In this document: positions 34,484 to 44,029 of the stretch, one piece after another
How positions within the stretch are numbered: the stretch's first letter is position 1
Layout of the letters: each line of letters opens with the position of its first letter
NCBI RefSeq assembly: GCF_002252705.1
Contig: NZ_NQLA01000015.1
Location: 1 to 61,487, forward strand
From: Vulcanococcus limneticus LL
GTDB taxonomy: Bacteria; Cyanobacteriota; Cyanobacteriia; PCC-6307; Cyanobiaceae
Length of the DNA stretch: 61,487 bases
Direction: 5' to 3'
Position numbers and translations under genes: made by a program
Notes under the pieces: generated by a model
The model's input: only the letters and a program-made list of their open reading frames with translations
What the model was told of the DNA's origin: nothing
The model's database searches: none

Positions 34484-36241
34484 ATGCGCCGCTTCACAGC
34501 ACTCTTCGGCGAGCTGGATGCCCGCAGCGGCACCACCGCCCGGGTGGAAACCCTGGCCGCCTACTTCGCCACCGCCGACCCCGCCGATGCCGCCTGGGCC
34601 CTGCACCTGCTCCTCGGCAAGCAGCGCAGGCGCCTGATCACCGGCCGTCGCCTGCGCCAGATCGCCCTCGAGGGCAGCGCCCTGCCGGAGTGGCTGTTCG
34701 ACGACTGCTACGCCCATGTCGGCGACACGGCCGAAACCATCGCCCTGCTCTGGCAGCAGCTGGAGCCCGAGACGAGCCATGGCACAGCCGATGGCGACCC
34801 CGAGGAGTCGTTGCTTGACCAACCCCTGCACCGCTGGCTGGGGGAGCTGCTGCCGGCCGCCGCCGCCCTGGAGGGGGCCGAGCAGGCCCAGGCCGTGCGC
34901 CGCCTCTGGCAGGGCCTGGAGCCCGGCGCCCTGCTGGTGGCCAACAAGCTGCTCACGGGCGGGTTCCGACTGGGGGTGGCCCAGGGCCTGGTGCTCCGCG
35001 CCCTCAGCCAGGTGAGCGGCCTGGAGCCGGCGCTGCTGGCCCATCGGCTGATGGGTGGCCTGCAGCTCGGCGGGCCCCAGCGGGACAGCGCCCAGTCCAG
35101 CGCGGCGGCCTGGAACGCGCTCCTGGCCCCAGCGGGCGGTGTCGACGGCCCGATCAGCCGCCCCTACCCGTTCTGCCTGGCCTCCCCCGTGGAGCCCGAG
35201 CCAGGCGCCCCGCCCCTGCCCGGCCCAGCCAGCGACTGGCTGGTGGAGTGGAAGTGGGATGGCATCCGCGGCCAGCTGATCCGCCGCGGCGGCGAGGGCT
35301 TCCTGTGGAGCCGCGGCGAGGAGCTGATCAACGCCGCCTTCCCCGAGCTGATCGCCGCCGCCGGCGCCCTGCCCTGCGGCACCGTGCTCGACGGCGAGGT
35401 GCTGGTGTGGCCCGAGGGCGCCGAGCGCCCGGCCCCCTTCGCCCAGCTGCAGCGCCGCCTGGGCCGCCGGGCCCCGGGCCGCGCGCTCCTGGCCGAAGCT
35501 CCGGCGGTGTTCATGGCCTACGACCTGCTCGAGCGGGACGGCGAGGACTGGCGCCCCAGGCCCCTGAGCCAGCGCCGCGCCGCCCTGGACTGCCTGCTCC
35601 ATGGGGCCCCGGCGGCGGCAACCGCGCCTGAAGCCGGGCTCCTGCGCCTCTCCCCGCTGCTATCCCTGCCCGCCTGGGACAGCCTGGAGTCCCTGCGCCA
35701 GCAGGCCCGCGCCGCCGGGGCCGAGGGGCTGATGCTCAAGGCCGCCGCCTCCCCCTACCGGGTGGGCCGGCGGCGCGGCGACTGGTGGAAGCACAAGCTG
35801 GAGCCCCTGCGGCTCGATGCGGTGCTGGTGTACGCCCAGGCGGGGAGCGGCCGCCGCGCCAACCTGTTCACCGACTACACCTTCGCCCTCTGGAGCGAGC
35901 CGCCCCGGCCGGGGGAGCCCGCGCCGGCGCTGGTGACCTTCGCCAAGGCCTACTCCGGCCTCGACGACGGCGCGATTGCGGAGCTGGATCGCTGGATCCG
36001 TAGCCATACGATCGATCGATTCGGGCCGGTGCGCGCGGTGGAGCCCCTACAGGTGTTCGAGCTGGCCTTCGAGGGCCTGCAGCCCTCGCGGCGCCACCGC
36101 AGCGGCATCGCCGTGCGCTTCCCCCGCATCGCCCGCTGGCGCCGTGACAAGCCCGCTCAGGAAGCAGACACGCTGGCTTCGGCCCTGGCCCTGCTCCAGT
36201 CCCCGGAAGCCCCTGAGGCCAGCGGCGACGTGGCGCCCTGA
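34484..36241 (+). CDS. ATP-dependent DNA ligase
   Basis: A 585-residue ATP-dependent DNA ligase of the ligase-associated repair cluster. After an N-terminal DNA-binding region the nucleotidyltransferase motif I reads VEWKWDGIRGQL with the AMP-accepting Lys (KxDGxR). Other motifs: LDGEVLVW, FMAYDLLERDG, AEGLMLK and WWKHKLEP. The OB-fold domain follows. The stop overlaps the ATG of the LysR-type gene (TGATG). Cyanobacteria also use NAD-dependent LigA for replication, so this enzyme is probably for repair. Confidence 0.93.
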   Translation: MRRFTALFGELDARSGTTARVETLAAYFATADPADAAWALHLLLGKQRRRLITGRRLRQIALEGSALPEWLFDDCYAHVGDTAETIALLWQQLEPETSHGTADGDPEESLLDQPLHRWLGELLPAAAALEGAEQAQAVRRLWQGLEPGALLVANKLLTGGFRLGVAQGLVLRALSQVSGLEPALLAHRLMGGLQLGGPQRDSAQSSAAAWNALLAPAGGVDGPISRPYPFCLASPVEPEPGAPPLPGPASDWLVEWKWDGIRGQLIRRGGEGFLWSRGEELINAAFPELIAAAGALPCGTVLDGEVLVWPEGAERPAPFAQLQRRLGRRAPGRALLAEAPAVFMAYDLLERDGEDWRPRPLSQRRAALDCLLHGAPAAATAPEAGLLRLSPLLSLPAWDSLESLRQQARAAGAEGLMLKAAASPYRVGRRRGDWWKHKLEPLRLDAVLVYAQAGSGRRANLFTDYTFALWSEPPRPGEPAPALVTFAKAYSGLDDGAIAELDRWIRSHTIDRFGPVRAVEPLQVFELAFEGLQPSRRHRSGIAVRFPRIARWRRDKPAQEADTLASALALLQSPEAPEASGDVAP

Positions 36242-37145
36242 TGCTGAGCGTCGACAAACTGGCCGCCCTGGATCTCAGCCAGTGGCTCCGCTCCGGCCAG
36301 AAGGCGGGCCAGCGGCTCCACATCAACCAGGCGACCGTGAGCCGGCGGGTGCAGCACGCCCTGAGGGTGTTCGAGCTGGGGCTGCTGAAGCGCGAGCAGG
36401 AATGGGAGCTGCAGGGCTCAGAGCAGAGCCTGGCGCTGCTGGCCCTGGAGCGGCACGTGCACCAGACGGCCCGCTGGGGCGGCCACGCCCCACTGCGGAT
36501 CGAGGGCACCTACTGGAGCGGCCCGCTGCTGCTCACCCCGGCGCCGGAGGGCTGGCTGGGCGGCCGCCACGACACCGTGGGCGTGCAGCGGCCGCAGCAG
36601 TGGCTGCGGGATCGGGTGATCGACGCCTGGCTCACCGGTGGCCCCGACTGGCCCGAGGCCGATGACCCCGAGCTCTGCACCCTGCAGCTCTGCACCATGC
36701 CCGTGCATCTGGTGGTAGCGCCGGAGCATCCGCTGCTGCTGCAGCTGGAGCGGGGCGAACCGCTCAGCTGGGACGATGTGGCCGCCTTCCATCGCTGGCC
36801 CTGCCGCCCGGTACCTACCCCAAGGTGGAGGCCAGCCTGCGGGCCCTGGGCCTGTGGAGCAGCCCCACCCGTATGACCCGCTACCGGCGCGAGCGCTGGG
36901 AGGGCAAGGGCGAACAGGACCTCCTGGTGGCCTACGCCACGGTGCTCAGCGAGCAGGTGGCGGGGCGACTGGTGCGGCTGCCGATGCAGCTGCCGATCAG
37001 CAGCGGCGAGGCGCTGGTGGTGCGGCGCGAATGGGCCGACCACCCGCGCACCCTGGCCCTGGCGGACCTGCTGCGCCAGCGGCTAGGGCCCTGGGCCCTC
37101 ACCCATGGCGAACTGGTGATGACGCCGCCGCCTTCGGGCCCATGA
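36241..37145 (+). pseudogene. LysR-type regulator gene with a single frameshift
   Basis: The first frame (36241-36876) gives a LysR-like start with a helix-turn-helix (LHINQATVSRRVQHALRVFE) and part of the effector domain, then runs off into unrelated residues. The expected continuation (LALPPGTYPKVEASLRALGL, then ARRERWEG-like sequence and FAYATVLSEQV-type text) is found one frame away, from about 36798 to 37145. One missing base near the ggccctgcc at 36798-36806 would explain it. Rejoined length is about 300 residues, normal for LysR proteins. It lies inside the ligase-helicase operon and overlaps both neighbours by a few bases. Confidence 0.75.
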
Positions 37146-39739
37146 AGCAACTGGCGCCGATCGAGGCCTGGTTTGCCCAGCAGGGCTGGCGGCCGCTGCC
37201 GTTCCAGCGCCGGAGCTGGCGCGCCCACCTGCGCGGCGAGAGCGGCCTGATCCAGGTGCCCACCGGCTCCGGCAAGACCTACGCCGCCGTGATGGGCCCG
37301 ATCGCGAACCTGCTGGCCGAGGCCGGAGTAACGGAGCGGGGCAGCGGCCAGGGGCTCACCCCCGGCATCCGCCTGCTGGTGCTCACCCCCCTGCGGGCCC
37401 TCAGCCGCGACCTCGCCCTGGCGCTGCAGCAGCCGATCGAGGCCATGGACTGGCCGATCCGGGTGGGGATCCGCCACGGCGACACGACCACCAGCGAGCG
37501 CACCCGCCAGCTGCGCAGCCCGCCCCAGATCCTGATCACCACGCCGGAGTCGCTGGCGCTGCTGCTCAGCAATGCCAAGGCCCCGCAGCTGTTCGGCCAG
37601 CTGCAGGCGGTGGTGCTCGACGAGTGGCACGAGCTGATGGGCAGCAAGCGCGGCAGCCAGGCCGAGCTGTGCCTGGGCTGGCTGCGGGCCCTGCGGCCCA
37701 TGCTGCGCACCTGGGCCCTCAGCGCCACCATCGGCAACCTCGAGGAGGCGGCCCAGGTGGCCGTGGGGGTGGGGACGGTGCCCACGCTCATCACGGCGCC
37801 GCTGCGGCGCGGCACCGCCATCCGCAGCCTGCTGCCCGAGGCCATCGACGGCTTCCCCTGGGCCGGCCACCTGGGCCTGCGGATGTACGAAGAGCTGGTG
37901 GCCGCCCTCGATCCGGCGATCACCACCCTGCTGTTCACCAACACCCGCAACCAGGCGGAGCGCTGGCACCAGTGCCTGCGCTTCGCCTGCCCGGAGCTGG
38001 AGGGGGCCCTGGCCCTGCACCACAGCGCCATTGACCGCGCCGAGCGGGAGGCGATCGAGGCGGGCGTCAAGGCCGGGCAGCTGCGCTGGGTGGTGGCCAC
38101 CAGCTCCCTGGATCTGGGGGTGGACTTCCAGCCGGTGGAGCGGGTGGTGCAGATCGGCTCGGCCAAGAACCTGGCGCGGCTGTTGCAGCGGGCCGGCCGC
38201 TCGGCCCACACGCCCGGCGGCACTGCCCAGGTGCTGTTCATGCCCACCAACGCCCTGGAGCTGCTGGAGGTGAGCGCCATTCGGCGCGGCCTGGCCGAGG
38301 GCCTGGTGGAAACGCGCCGGCCGCCGGGGCTGCCGCTGGATGTGCTGCTGCAGAACCTGGTGAGCCTGGCCTGCGGGCCGGGCTTCGTGCCGGAGCGGGA
38401 GCTGCGGGTGGTGCGGAGCTGCTGGAGCTACCGCCACCTCAGCGACGCCGACTGGGCCTGGTGCCTGCGCTTCCTGGAGCAGGGCGGCGAATGCCTGGGG
38501 GCCTACCCGCGCTACCGCAAGCTGCAGCGGGCAGCCCTGGCGCCCGGCGGCCAGATCGATCGCGATGCCACCCCGGCGCCGGGTGACCCCTTCGCCTACG
38601 TGGTGCGCGAGGCCGCCATCGCCCGGCTGCACCGGCTGAACATCGGCACGATCACAGCCGATCGGGCCGTGACGGTGCGGTTCGTGCGCGGAGCGGTGCT
38701 GGGCCACGTGGAGGAGGCCTTCATCGGCCGGCTCAAACCGGGGGACGTGTTCTTCTTCGCCGGTCGCCAACTGGAGTTCGTGCGGCTGCGGCAGATGACG
38801 GCCCAGGTGAAGGCCACCACCCGAAAGAGCAGCACCGTGCCGGCCTGGGCCGGGGGCCAGCTGGCCCTCTCGGACCTGCTTAGCCGCCAGCTGCGCCAGG
38901 AACTGCACCGCTGCGCCGAGGCCATCGGCCGGGGCGGCGAGGGCCTCGGCGGCGGCCAGAGCGACGGCGATCCCCCGGCCGGCCTCGACAGCCCCGAGCT
39001 GCGCGCCCTCGAACCGCTGCTGCGCCGCCAGGCCGACCTCTCGCGACTGCCCCGCAGCGACGAGCTGCTGGTGGAGCTCTGCGAGAGCCGTGAGGGCAGC
39101 CACCTGTTCGCCTACCCCTTGGAGGGGCGCTTCGTGCACGAGGGCCTGGGCTTCCTGTGGGCCTGGCGCCTGGCCCGCCACCGACCCAGCACGATCACGG
39201 TGTCGGTGAACGACTACGGCTTGGAACTGTTAGCCCCCCGGGGCTACCCCTTCGCCGAGCTGCTGGAGCTCCACGGCGAGATGTTGCTGGATCAGCAGCG
39301 GCTGGAGGCCGACCTGGAGCAGGCGGTGAACCTCTCGGAACTCTGCCGCCGCCGCTTCCGCGCCATCGCCCAGATCAGCGGCCTGGTGCACAACGGCCTG
39401 CCCGGCCAGGCCAAGGGTGGCGGTCAGTCGCAGGGAGGTCAGCTGCAGATCAGTGCCGCCCTGCTGTTCGACGTGTTCCAGAAGCACGAGCCCGGCCACC
39501 GGCTGCTGGCACAGGCGCGGCGGGAGGTGATCGAGCAGCAGCTGGAGCTGCCGCGGCTGGCGGCCGCCCTTCAGCGCCTGGCGGACAGCCGCTGGCAGCT
39601 GGAGACGCCGCGGCGGCCGGGTCCCCTGGCCTTTCCTCTGCTGGTGGAACGCCTCAACAGCCGGCTGAGCAACGAATCGCTGCTGGAGCGGGTGCAGCGG
39701 CTGGTGCGGGAGGCCCAGCGGGCCGAGGGGGTGGGCTGA
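37142..39739 (+). CDS. Ligase-associated Lhr-type DNA helicase
   Basis: An 865-residue superfamily 2 helicase of the Lhr core type. Motif I is VPTGSGKTYAAV, motif II VVLDEWHELM (DEWH), motif III LSATIGN, motif V/VI includes ATSSLDLGVDF and LLQRAGRSAHTP. The C-terminal half is the Lhr-specific extension. ATG 37142 is chosen: the open frame upstream to 36776 lies over the regulator gene in another frame. ATGA overlap couples it to the regulator tail. Such helicases act with the ligase and exonuclease in DNA-end repair. Confidence 0.93.
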   Translation: MKQLAPIEAWFAQQGWRPLPFQRRSWRAHLRGESGLIQVPTGSGKTYAAVMGPIANLLAEAGVTERGSGQGLTPGIRLLVLTPLRALSRDLALALQQPIEAMDWPIRVGIRHGDTTTSERTRQLRSPPQILITTPESLALLLSNAKAPQLFGQLQAVVLDEWHELMGSKRGSQAELCLGWLRALRPMLRTWALSATIGNLEEAAQVAVGVGTVPTLITAPLRRGTAIRSLLPEAIDGFPWAGHLGLRMYEELVAALDPAITTLLFTNTRNQAERWHQCLRFACPELEGALALHHSAIDRAEREAIEAGVKAGQLRWVVATSSLDLGVDFQPVERVVQIGSAKNLARLLQRAGRSAHTPGGTAQVLFMPTNALELLEVSAIRRGLAEGLVETRRPPGLPLDVLLQNLVSLACGPGFVPERELRVVRSCWSYRHLSDADWAWCLRFLEQGGECLGAYPRYRKLQRAALAPGGQIDRDATPAPGDPFAYVVREAAIARLHRLNIGTITADRAVTVRFVRGAVLGHVEEAFIGRLKPGDVFFFAGRQLEFVRLRQMTAQVKATTRKSSTVPAWAGGQLALSDLLSRQLRQELHRCAEAIGRGGEGLGGGQSDGDPPAGLDSPELRALEPLLRRQADLSRLPRSDELLVELCESREGSHLFAYPLEGRFVHEGLGFLWAWRLARHRPSTITVSVNDYGLELLAPRGYPFAELLELHGEMLLDQQRLEADLEQAVNLSELCRRRFRAIAQISGLVHNGLPGQAKGGGQSQGGQLQISAALLFDVFQKHEPGHRLLAQARREVIEQQLELPRLAAALQRLADSRWQLETPRRPGPLAFPLLVERLNSRLSNESLLERVQRLVREAQRAEGVG

Positions 39740-39757
39740 CGCCCCGGAGTCCGCCGC

Positions 39758-39787
39758 GCATTGATGCAACTTCTGCATTGATGCAAC
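39758..39787. repeat. Direct repeat upstream of a GGDEF gene
   Basis: The 13-base word gcattgatgcaac occurs at 39758-39770 and 39775-39787, seventeen bases apart, followed by a partial third unit (tgcattc). The spacing is less than two helical turns, as for tandem protein-binding sites. It lies between the helicase stop and the diguanylate cyclase start and could be a regulatory site for the latter. Confidence 0.45.
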
Positions 39788-39889
39788 GTTTGCATTCAGG
39801 CCCGTTGTCTTCAACGTCTCCCTACGACGCAGACCCGGCTCGCTGCAGCTGGTGTAGAACCACATCACAACCTCAGAAGAGGTAGGCGC

Positions 39890-41941
39890 GTGCCGCCACC
39901 GGCCCTCCAGCCACCAACCAATGCAGCGCGGCGGCAGTTGGCCTCGTGGCAGGCACGGCTGAAGGGCAACACCCGCGGCGCCATCGCTGGCTGGAGGCAG
40001 AGGGTGCCCCGACCTACGATCCATGCCCTGCCCTGGTTGGTGCTGGCCCTGGGCCTGGTGATCACCGGGCTGGTGTGCGAGGGGCAGAGGCGCCTCGGCA
40101 GCGCCGAACACGAGCGCATCGAGCGCGACCTCGCCGACGACATCACCAGGGCCATCGAGGCCAAGTTCACCAGCACCGAGGCGGTGCTCGCGGCGGTGAC
40201 GGGCCTGATGCAGGCCTCCGAAGGCGTCACGCTCAACGAATTTCAGCGGTTCTACCGCTCCCTCGCCCTCTCCCCTTCAACCCTCAACGGGATCCAGGGG
40301 GTGGGTTACGCCAAGGTGATCCCGCCGGGCGGCATCCCGGCCCTCGAAGCCCTGGCCCGCCGCCAGGGGCTGGAAGACTTCCGGGTGCGCCCGCCTGGCC
40401 CCCGCCCCCTCACCAGCGCGATCCTCTACCTCGAGCCCCTGGACTGGCGCAATCAGCGCGCCATCGGCTTCGACATGTATTCCGAGCCCACCCGCCGCGA
40501 GGCAATGCGCTGGGCCGCCATCACGGGCGACGCCGCCCTCACCGGCCCGGTGCGCCTGCTGCAGGAGGCGGGCCGCAGCATCCAGCCCGGCACCCTGATC
40601 TACCTGCCGATCTACGGCCGGGAGCCTCGGTCCGAAGCCGAGCGCCTGCGCCATCTGCAGGGATGGGCCTATGCGCCCCTGCGGATGGCGGACCTGCTGC
40701 GCACCACCCTGGTCTCGATCGACCACCCGATCCTGTCGCGCACCGGCGTGCTGGTGTACGACGGCGAGAAGCCCCTGACCCGTGCCCTGCTGTTCGACAG
40801 CCAGCACCTGCACGGATCCCGGCTGCTGCAACACCCCACCTGGCGCACCCTGCGGGTCGTGAACCGCGACTGGCTGATCGGCGTCCAGCTGCCGCCGGGT
40901 CAGATCAGCCCCAACGGCTTCAGCAGCACCCTGGTGTTCATCGGCCTGCTGGGACTCACCATCAGCCTGGCAGCGGCCCTGGGCATGCGGGCTCTGGTGG
41001 ACAACCAGCTCGCCCTGCAGCGGGCGCTGCGGCTGGCGGAGCAGGCCGGCCGGGAGCAGGCCCTGGCCGCCACCGTGTTCGAGAACAGTCCGGTGGCGAT
41101 CGTGGTGACCGACGCCAACGGCTTCGTGCTCACCACCAACGAGGCCTTCAGCCAGCTCAGCGGCTACTCCCGCCTGGAGGCCCATGGCCGCAAGACCAAC
41201 CTGCTCAAGTCGGGCCGGCACGACGAGGCCTTCTACCGCGAGCTCTGGGACAGCATCATTGGACTGGGCCATTGGCACGGCGAGATCTGGAACCGCCACC
41301 GCAATGGCCAGATCCGGCGCCATGAGCTGAGCATCTCCGCCGTGCTTGACGAGAGCCTCCAGATCACCAGCTTCGTGGGGATGCTGCGCGACATCACCGA
41401 ACGCCACGAGCAGGATGAGGCGGTGCGCCACCAGGCCACCCACGACTACCTCACGGGGCTGCCGAACCGGGCCCTGCTGATGGAGCAGCTGACCCAGGCC
41501 CTGGCGATGGGCCGCCGTTACCAGCACCAGGTGGCCGTGCTGTTCATGGACATCAACGGCTTCAAGCCGGTGAACGACACCCACGGCCACAGCGTCGGCG
41601 ACCGGCTATTGCAGCTGGTGGCTACACGGCTGCGGCAGAAGCTGCGCGAATCGGACATCCTCTGCCGCCAGGGAGGCGACGAGTTCGTGGTGCTGATCCC
41701 CAACGCACCGGACCTCGTCCAGCTGAAGCAGCTGGCCCTGATCCTGCGCGAAACGGCGGGCCAGCCCTATCCGGAGCTGCCGGCAACGGTGGCGGTGTCA
41801 CTCAGCATCGGCATCGCCCGCTGGCCCGACCATGCCCTCGATGCCGACAGCCTGCTCAACGCTGCCGACACCGCGATGTACCGGGCCAAACACGGCGGGG
41901 CCGGATTTATCGACATGGCCCCTGAGCTGCCGCCCGCCTGA
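39890..41941 (+). CDS. CHASE-PAS-GGDEF diguanylate cyclase
   Basis: A 683-residue membrane protein. A first membrane helix (ALPWLVLALGLVITGLVC) is followed by a CHASE-type sensor (about residues 75-330), a second helix (STLVFIGLLGLTISLAAAL), a PAS domain (FENSPVAIVVTDANGFVLTT, GYSRLEAHG) with a PAC stretch, and a GGDEF domain beginning THDYLTGLPNRALL with active loop RQGGDEFVVL. No I-site RxxD can be pinned down with certainty. It should make cyclic di-GMP in response to an extracellular ligand. Start GTG 39890. Confidence 0.9.
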   Translation: MPPPALQPPTNAARRQLASWQARLKGNTRGAIAGWRQRVPRPTIHALPWLVLALGLVITGLVCEGQRRLGSAEHERIERDLADDITRAIEAKFTSTEAVLAAVTGLMQASEGVTLNEFQRFYRSLALSPSTLNGIQGVGYAKVIPPGGIPALEALARRQGLEDFRVRPPGPRPLTSAILYLEPLDWRNQRAIGFDMYSEPTRREAMRWAAITGDAALTGPVRLLQEAGRSIQPGTLIYLPIYGREPRSEAERLRHLQGWAYAPLRMADLLRTTLVSIDHPILSRTGVLVYDGEKPLTRALLFDSQHLHGSRLLQHPTWRTLRVVNRDWLIGVQLPPGQISPNGFSSTLVFIGLLGLTISLAAALGMRALVDNQLALQRALRLAEQAGREQALAATVFENSPVAIVVTDANGFVLTTNEAFSQLSGYSRLEAHGRKTNLLKSGRHDEAFYRELWDSIIGLGHWHGEIWNRHRNGQIRRHELSISAVLDESLQITSFVGMLRDITERHEQDEAVRHQATHDYLTGLPNRALLMEQLTQALAMGRRYQHQVAVLFMDINGFKPVNDTHGHSVGDRLLQLVATRLRQKLRESDILCRQGGDEFVVLIPNAPDLVQLKQLALILRETAGQPYPELPATVAVSLSIGIARWPDHALDADSLLNAADTAMYRAKHGGAGFIDMAPELPPA

Positions 41942-41972
41942 AACGAGGCGAGGGGCCGACTGCCGCCTGGGT

Positions 41973-42053
41973 TCAGGTGCGCTCCAGCCGGCGCACGATC
42001 ACGGCCATCAGTGCCAGGGAGCCGGCCAGGGCGATCAGCAGGGCGATGGTCAT
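41973..42053 (-). CDS. Possible 26-aa single-span membrane peptide
   Basis: A minus-strand frame from ATG 42053 encodes 26 residues, hydrophobic then basic (MTIALLIALAGSLALMAVIV and a RRLERT end). The layout resembles small subunits of membrane complexes, but none is recognised. Its length makes chance possible; it lies in the short gap between the GGDEF gene and the next gene. Confidence 0.3.
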   Translation of the reverse strand: MTIALLIALAGSLALMAVIVRRLERT

Positions 42054-42091
42054 CGGCTCGAAGCAGAGATGGGCTGATTATCCCCAGGCGC

Positions 42092-42319
42092 TCAGCCCTG
42101 GGGCAGCGGGCCGGCCTCAGGGCTGCGGCGCCGCAGCAACGCCGTCACCGTGAGCAGGGGGTCGGCGGCTCCGGGGCTGGCCAGCAGCCACTCCGCCATC
42201 TCCATGCGGAGGGCGTAGGCCTCTTCGAACAGCTGGTCGCGCTCAAGGCTCTCCAGCCGGTGCTCAATGCCAAGCAGGGTCTCGGAGGGGAGCTGGTGAA
42301 GCTGGCGGCGCTGGGCCAT
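42092..42319 (-). CDS. Small hypothetical protein, 75 aa
   Basis: A 75-residue, partly helical protein (MAQRRQLHQLPSETLLGIEH, then FEEAYALRMEMAEWLLASPG). ATG 42319 is used; an alternative ATG 42391 would add 24 residues but overlap the divergent gamma-glutamylcyclotransferase-like gene. No family recognised. Confidence 0.5.
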   Translation of the reverse strand: MAQRRQLHQLPSETLLGIEHRLESLERDQLFEEAYALRMEMAEWLLASPGAADPLLTVTALLRRRSPEAGPLPQG

Positions 42320-42380
42320 GGCGGTGTGCCCGTTGGGTCCAGGAGAATCCTGATCGAGCACGGCCAGTTCCGGGTAGCTG

Positions 42381-42893
42381 ATGGCACACAACCAGCACCT
42401 GGATGCAGAAGCTGCATCCAGGCCCAGCGAATCGCTCGCCCTTGAACCGGTGGACGCCGACCCACTCGCCGGGGAACCGGTGTTCGTCTACGGCACCCTC
42501 AAGCGCGGCCACCGCAACCACCACTGGCTGGCGGGGGCCAGCTTCCTGGGCGAGCGGCAGCTGGGCGGTGCCCAGCTGTTCGACCTGGGACCCTTCCCCA
42601 TGGCGGTTGCTGGCGCTGGCGCCAGTGCGACCCCAGCCGCTTCAGCCGCGGCCGCTGGGGAGGCGACGGCGGAGGGGGAGGCGGGTAACACCACCGCAGG
42701 GATCCACGGCGAGCTTTACCGCGTCAGCGCCAAGGGCCTGGCCCAGCTCGATCTGCTGGAAGGTTGCCCCCGCCTCTACGGGCGCCACTGGCTGCAACTC
42801 CTGGATGGCAGCCATGCCTGGGTCTACCTCGGCCGCCCACGGCAAGTGCGCCATGCCCAGCTGCTGGCCGATGGCCTCTGGCGCCTCCACTGA
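42381..42893 (+). CDS. Gamma-glutamylcyclotransferase-like protein (AIG2/GGCT fold)
   Basis: A 170-residue protein with the conserved FVYGTLKRGHRNHHWL motif at residue 34 that marks the GGCT fold. The region LAGASFLGERQLGG and the LDLLEGCPRLYGRH element (with the usual acidic residue in LLEG) complete the pattern. An Ala-rich insert of about 35 residues interrupts the middle. The fold releases 5-oxoproline or binds related ligands; activity is not assured. Start ATG 42381. Confidence 0.8.
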   Translation: MAHNQHLDAEAASRPSESLALEPVDADPLAGEPVFVYGTLKRGHRNHHWLAGASFLGERQLGGAQLFDLGPFPMAVAGAGASATPAASAAAAGEATAEGEAGNTTAGIHGELYRVSAKGLAQLDLLEGCPRLYGRHWLQLLDGSHAWVYLGRPRQVRHAQLLADGLWRLH

Positions 42894-42995
42894 GGGGGCA
42901 GAGACCCCTCGCAGCTGTTAGATCACACTGTCCACTGCCCTCGATCGTGCCAGGGCCCGGCAGTGCGAAATCGTCGGCGGGCACTCAGCTGAAGG

Positions 42996-43190
42996 TCAGC
43001 GCTGCAACAGCCAGCGCAGGAACGAAAGGCCGATGATCAGCCCAATGCCGGCGTTCCAGAACCAGGAGCGCCGCTTGATCAGCCTCTGCACTCCAGGTGG
43101 CAGACGATCGCCCCACTGCTGCTGCACCAGGACCCCCAGCAGCAGCAAGGCGATCGGAAGACCGATCGCCAGCGCCAGTTCCCGCAGCAT
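42996..43190 (-). CDS. Small membrane protein, 64 aa
   Basis: A 64-residue protein with two hydrophobic helices (ALAIGLPIALLLLGVLV and WFWNAGIGLIIGLSFLRWLL) joined by a basic loop. Start ATG 43190. Not recognised; the composition is like other small thylakoid or inner-membrane proteins. Confidence 0.5.
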   Translation of the reverse strand: MLRELALAIGLPIALLLLGVLVQQQWGDRLPPGVQRLIKRRSWFWNAGIGLIIGLSFLRWLLQR

Positions 43191-43726
43191 GCCCCCGTCC
43201 CCCTAGACGTGCACCGTATCCCGATTCCGCCCACCCCGCCCGCCTGAGCGTCGATGCCCTTGCAGCCCGGTCAATCGACAGGTGTGTCAAATGCTCTGAG
43301 TTCCCCAGGCGTTGGCCATTGGGTTGGGTCAGGCAAGGTGCAACAGCCCATGAAACGAGCCACAGCGCCACCTGCCGGTATCGAGAGGGCCTGGCTTGCT
43401 CGTCCTAGATCGAGAGGCCCAAGCAGCAACAACTTGAATCGATCTCTGCTGACTTGCATTTTGAAAACCGTGTGCAACCCAGAATCTCCAGACTGATGCG
43501 AGCTCACCTCGATGGAAACCAAAGAGAAGAGATTCCGCATAACAACTGCCCAACAGACCAGATGCCGGCCACCAGTTCACATCGAACGGGCATCTCCATC
43601 TGCTCCATCCCGTCGGTGAGCAGGCCAACGGCCCTGCCCGAAGATTCGGCGCTCGATACCGCCAGTGGACACGCCACGCTGGGCCCACCTCTCCCGGGGG
43701 GCCCTTGTCGCGGAGTCACCAACCCG
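43191..43726. other. 536-base gap without a recognised gene
   Basis: Open frames here lack plausible protein features. The frame of the next gene stays open upstream to 43454, but its residues look random. The middle, about 43420-43560, is less GC-rich than its surroundings. No RNA gene, repeat or terminator was recognised. Confidence 0.4.
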
Positions 43727-44029
43727 ATGCGCATCGACCTGGATGGCAGCAAGCTGCAAAGCGGCAGGAACCACTCCGTCACACTCTGCTTCGGCGCGGC
43801 CCTGGCCCTGGCCAGCGCCCTCACCCCCCCGCCCTCGCGTGCCGGCGACCTGAACCGCGACTGCCTCCGCTGGGCCAGCGCCAGCGGCACCGCCCGCATC
43901 GAGCTGGCCAACCAGCTGGGGGCCGAGCACCTGCTCACCAAGAACACCCGGCTGGCCGAATCCGACCCCTCCAAGCCCTTGGAGCTCTACCGCTTCGGCG
44001 ACCTGCAACGCCTCTGCCGCGGCGCCTAG
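43727..44029 (+). CDS. Small secreted protein, 100 aa
   Basis: A 100-residue protein with a signal-like segment (SVTLCFGAALALASALTPP then SRAGDL) and a short mature part with two Cys residues (NRDCLRWASASGTARIE and FGDLQRLCRG). Start ATG 43727. Not recognised. The last four bases overlap the stop of the minus-strand polyferredoxin gene. Confidence 0.55.
   Translation: MRIDLDGSKLQSGRNHSVTLCFGAALALASALTPPPSRAGDLNRDCLRWASASGTARIELANQLGAEHLLTKNTRLAESDPSKPLELYRFGDLQRLCRGA

Noticed and set aside
36776-37141. Upstream extension of the Lhr helicase
   Set aside because: The extension overlaps the LysR gene in a different frame and has low-complexity Pro/Gly sequence. ATG 37142 matches the normal Lhr start.
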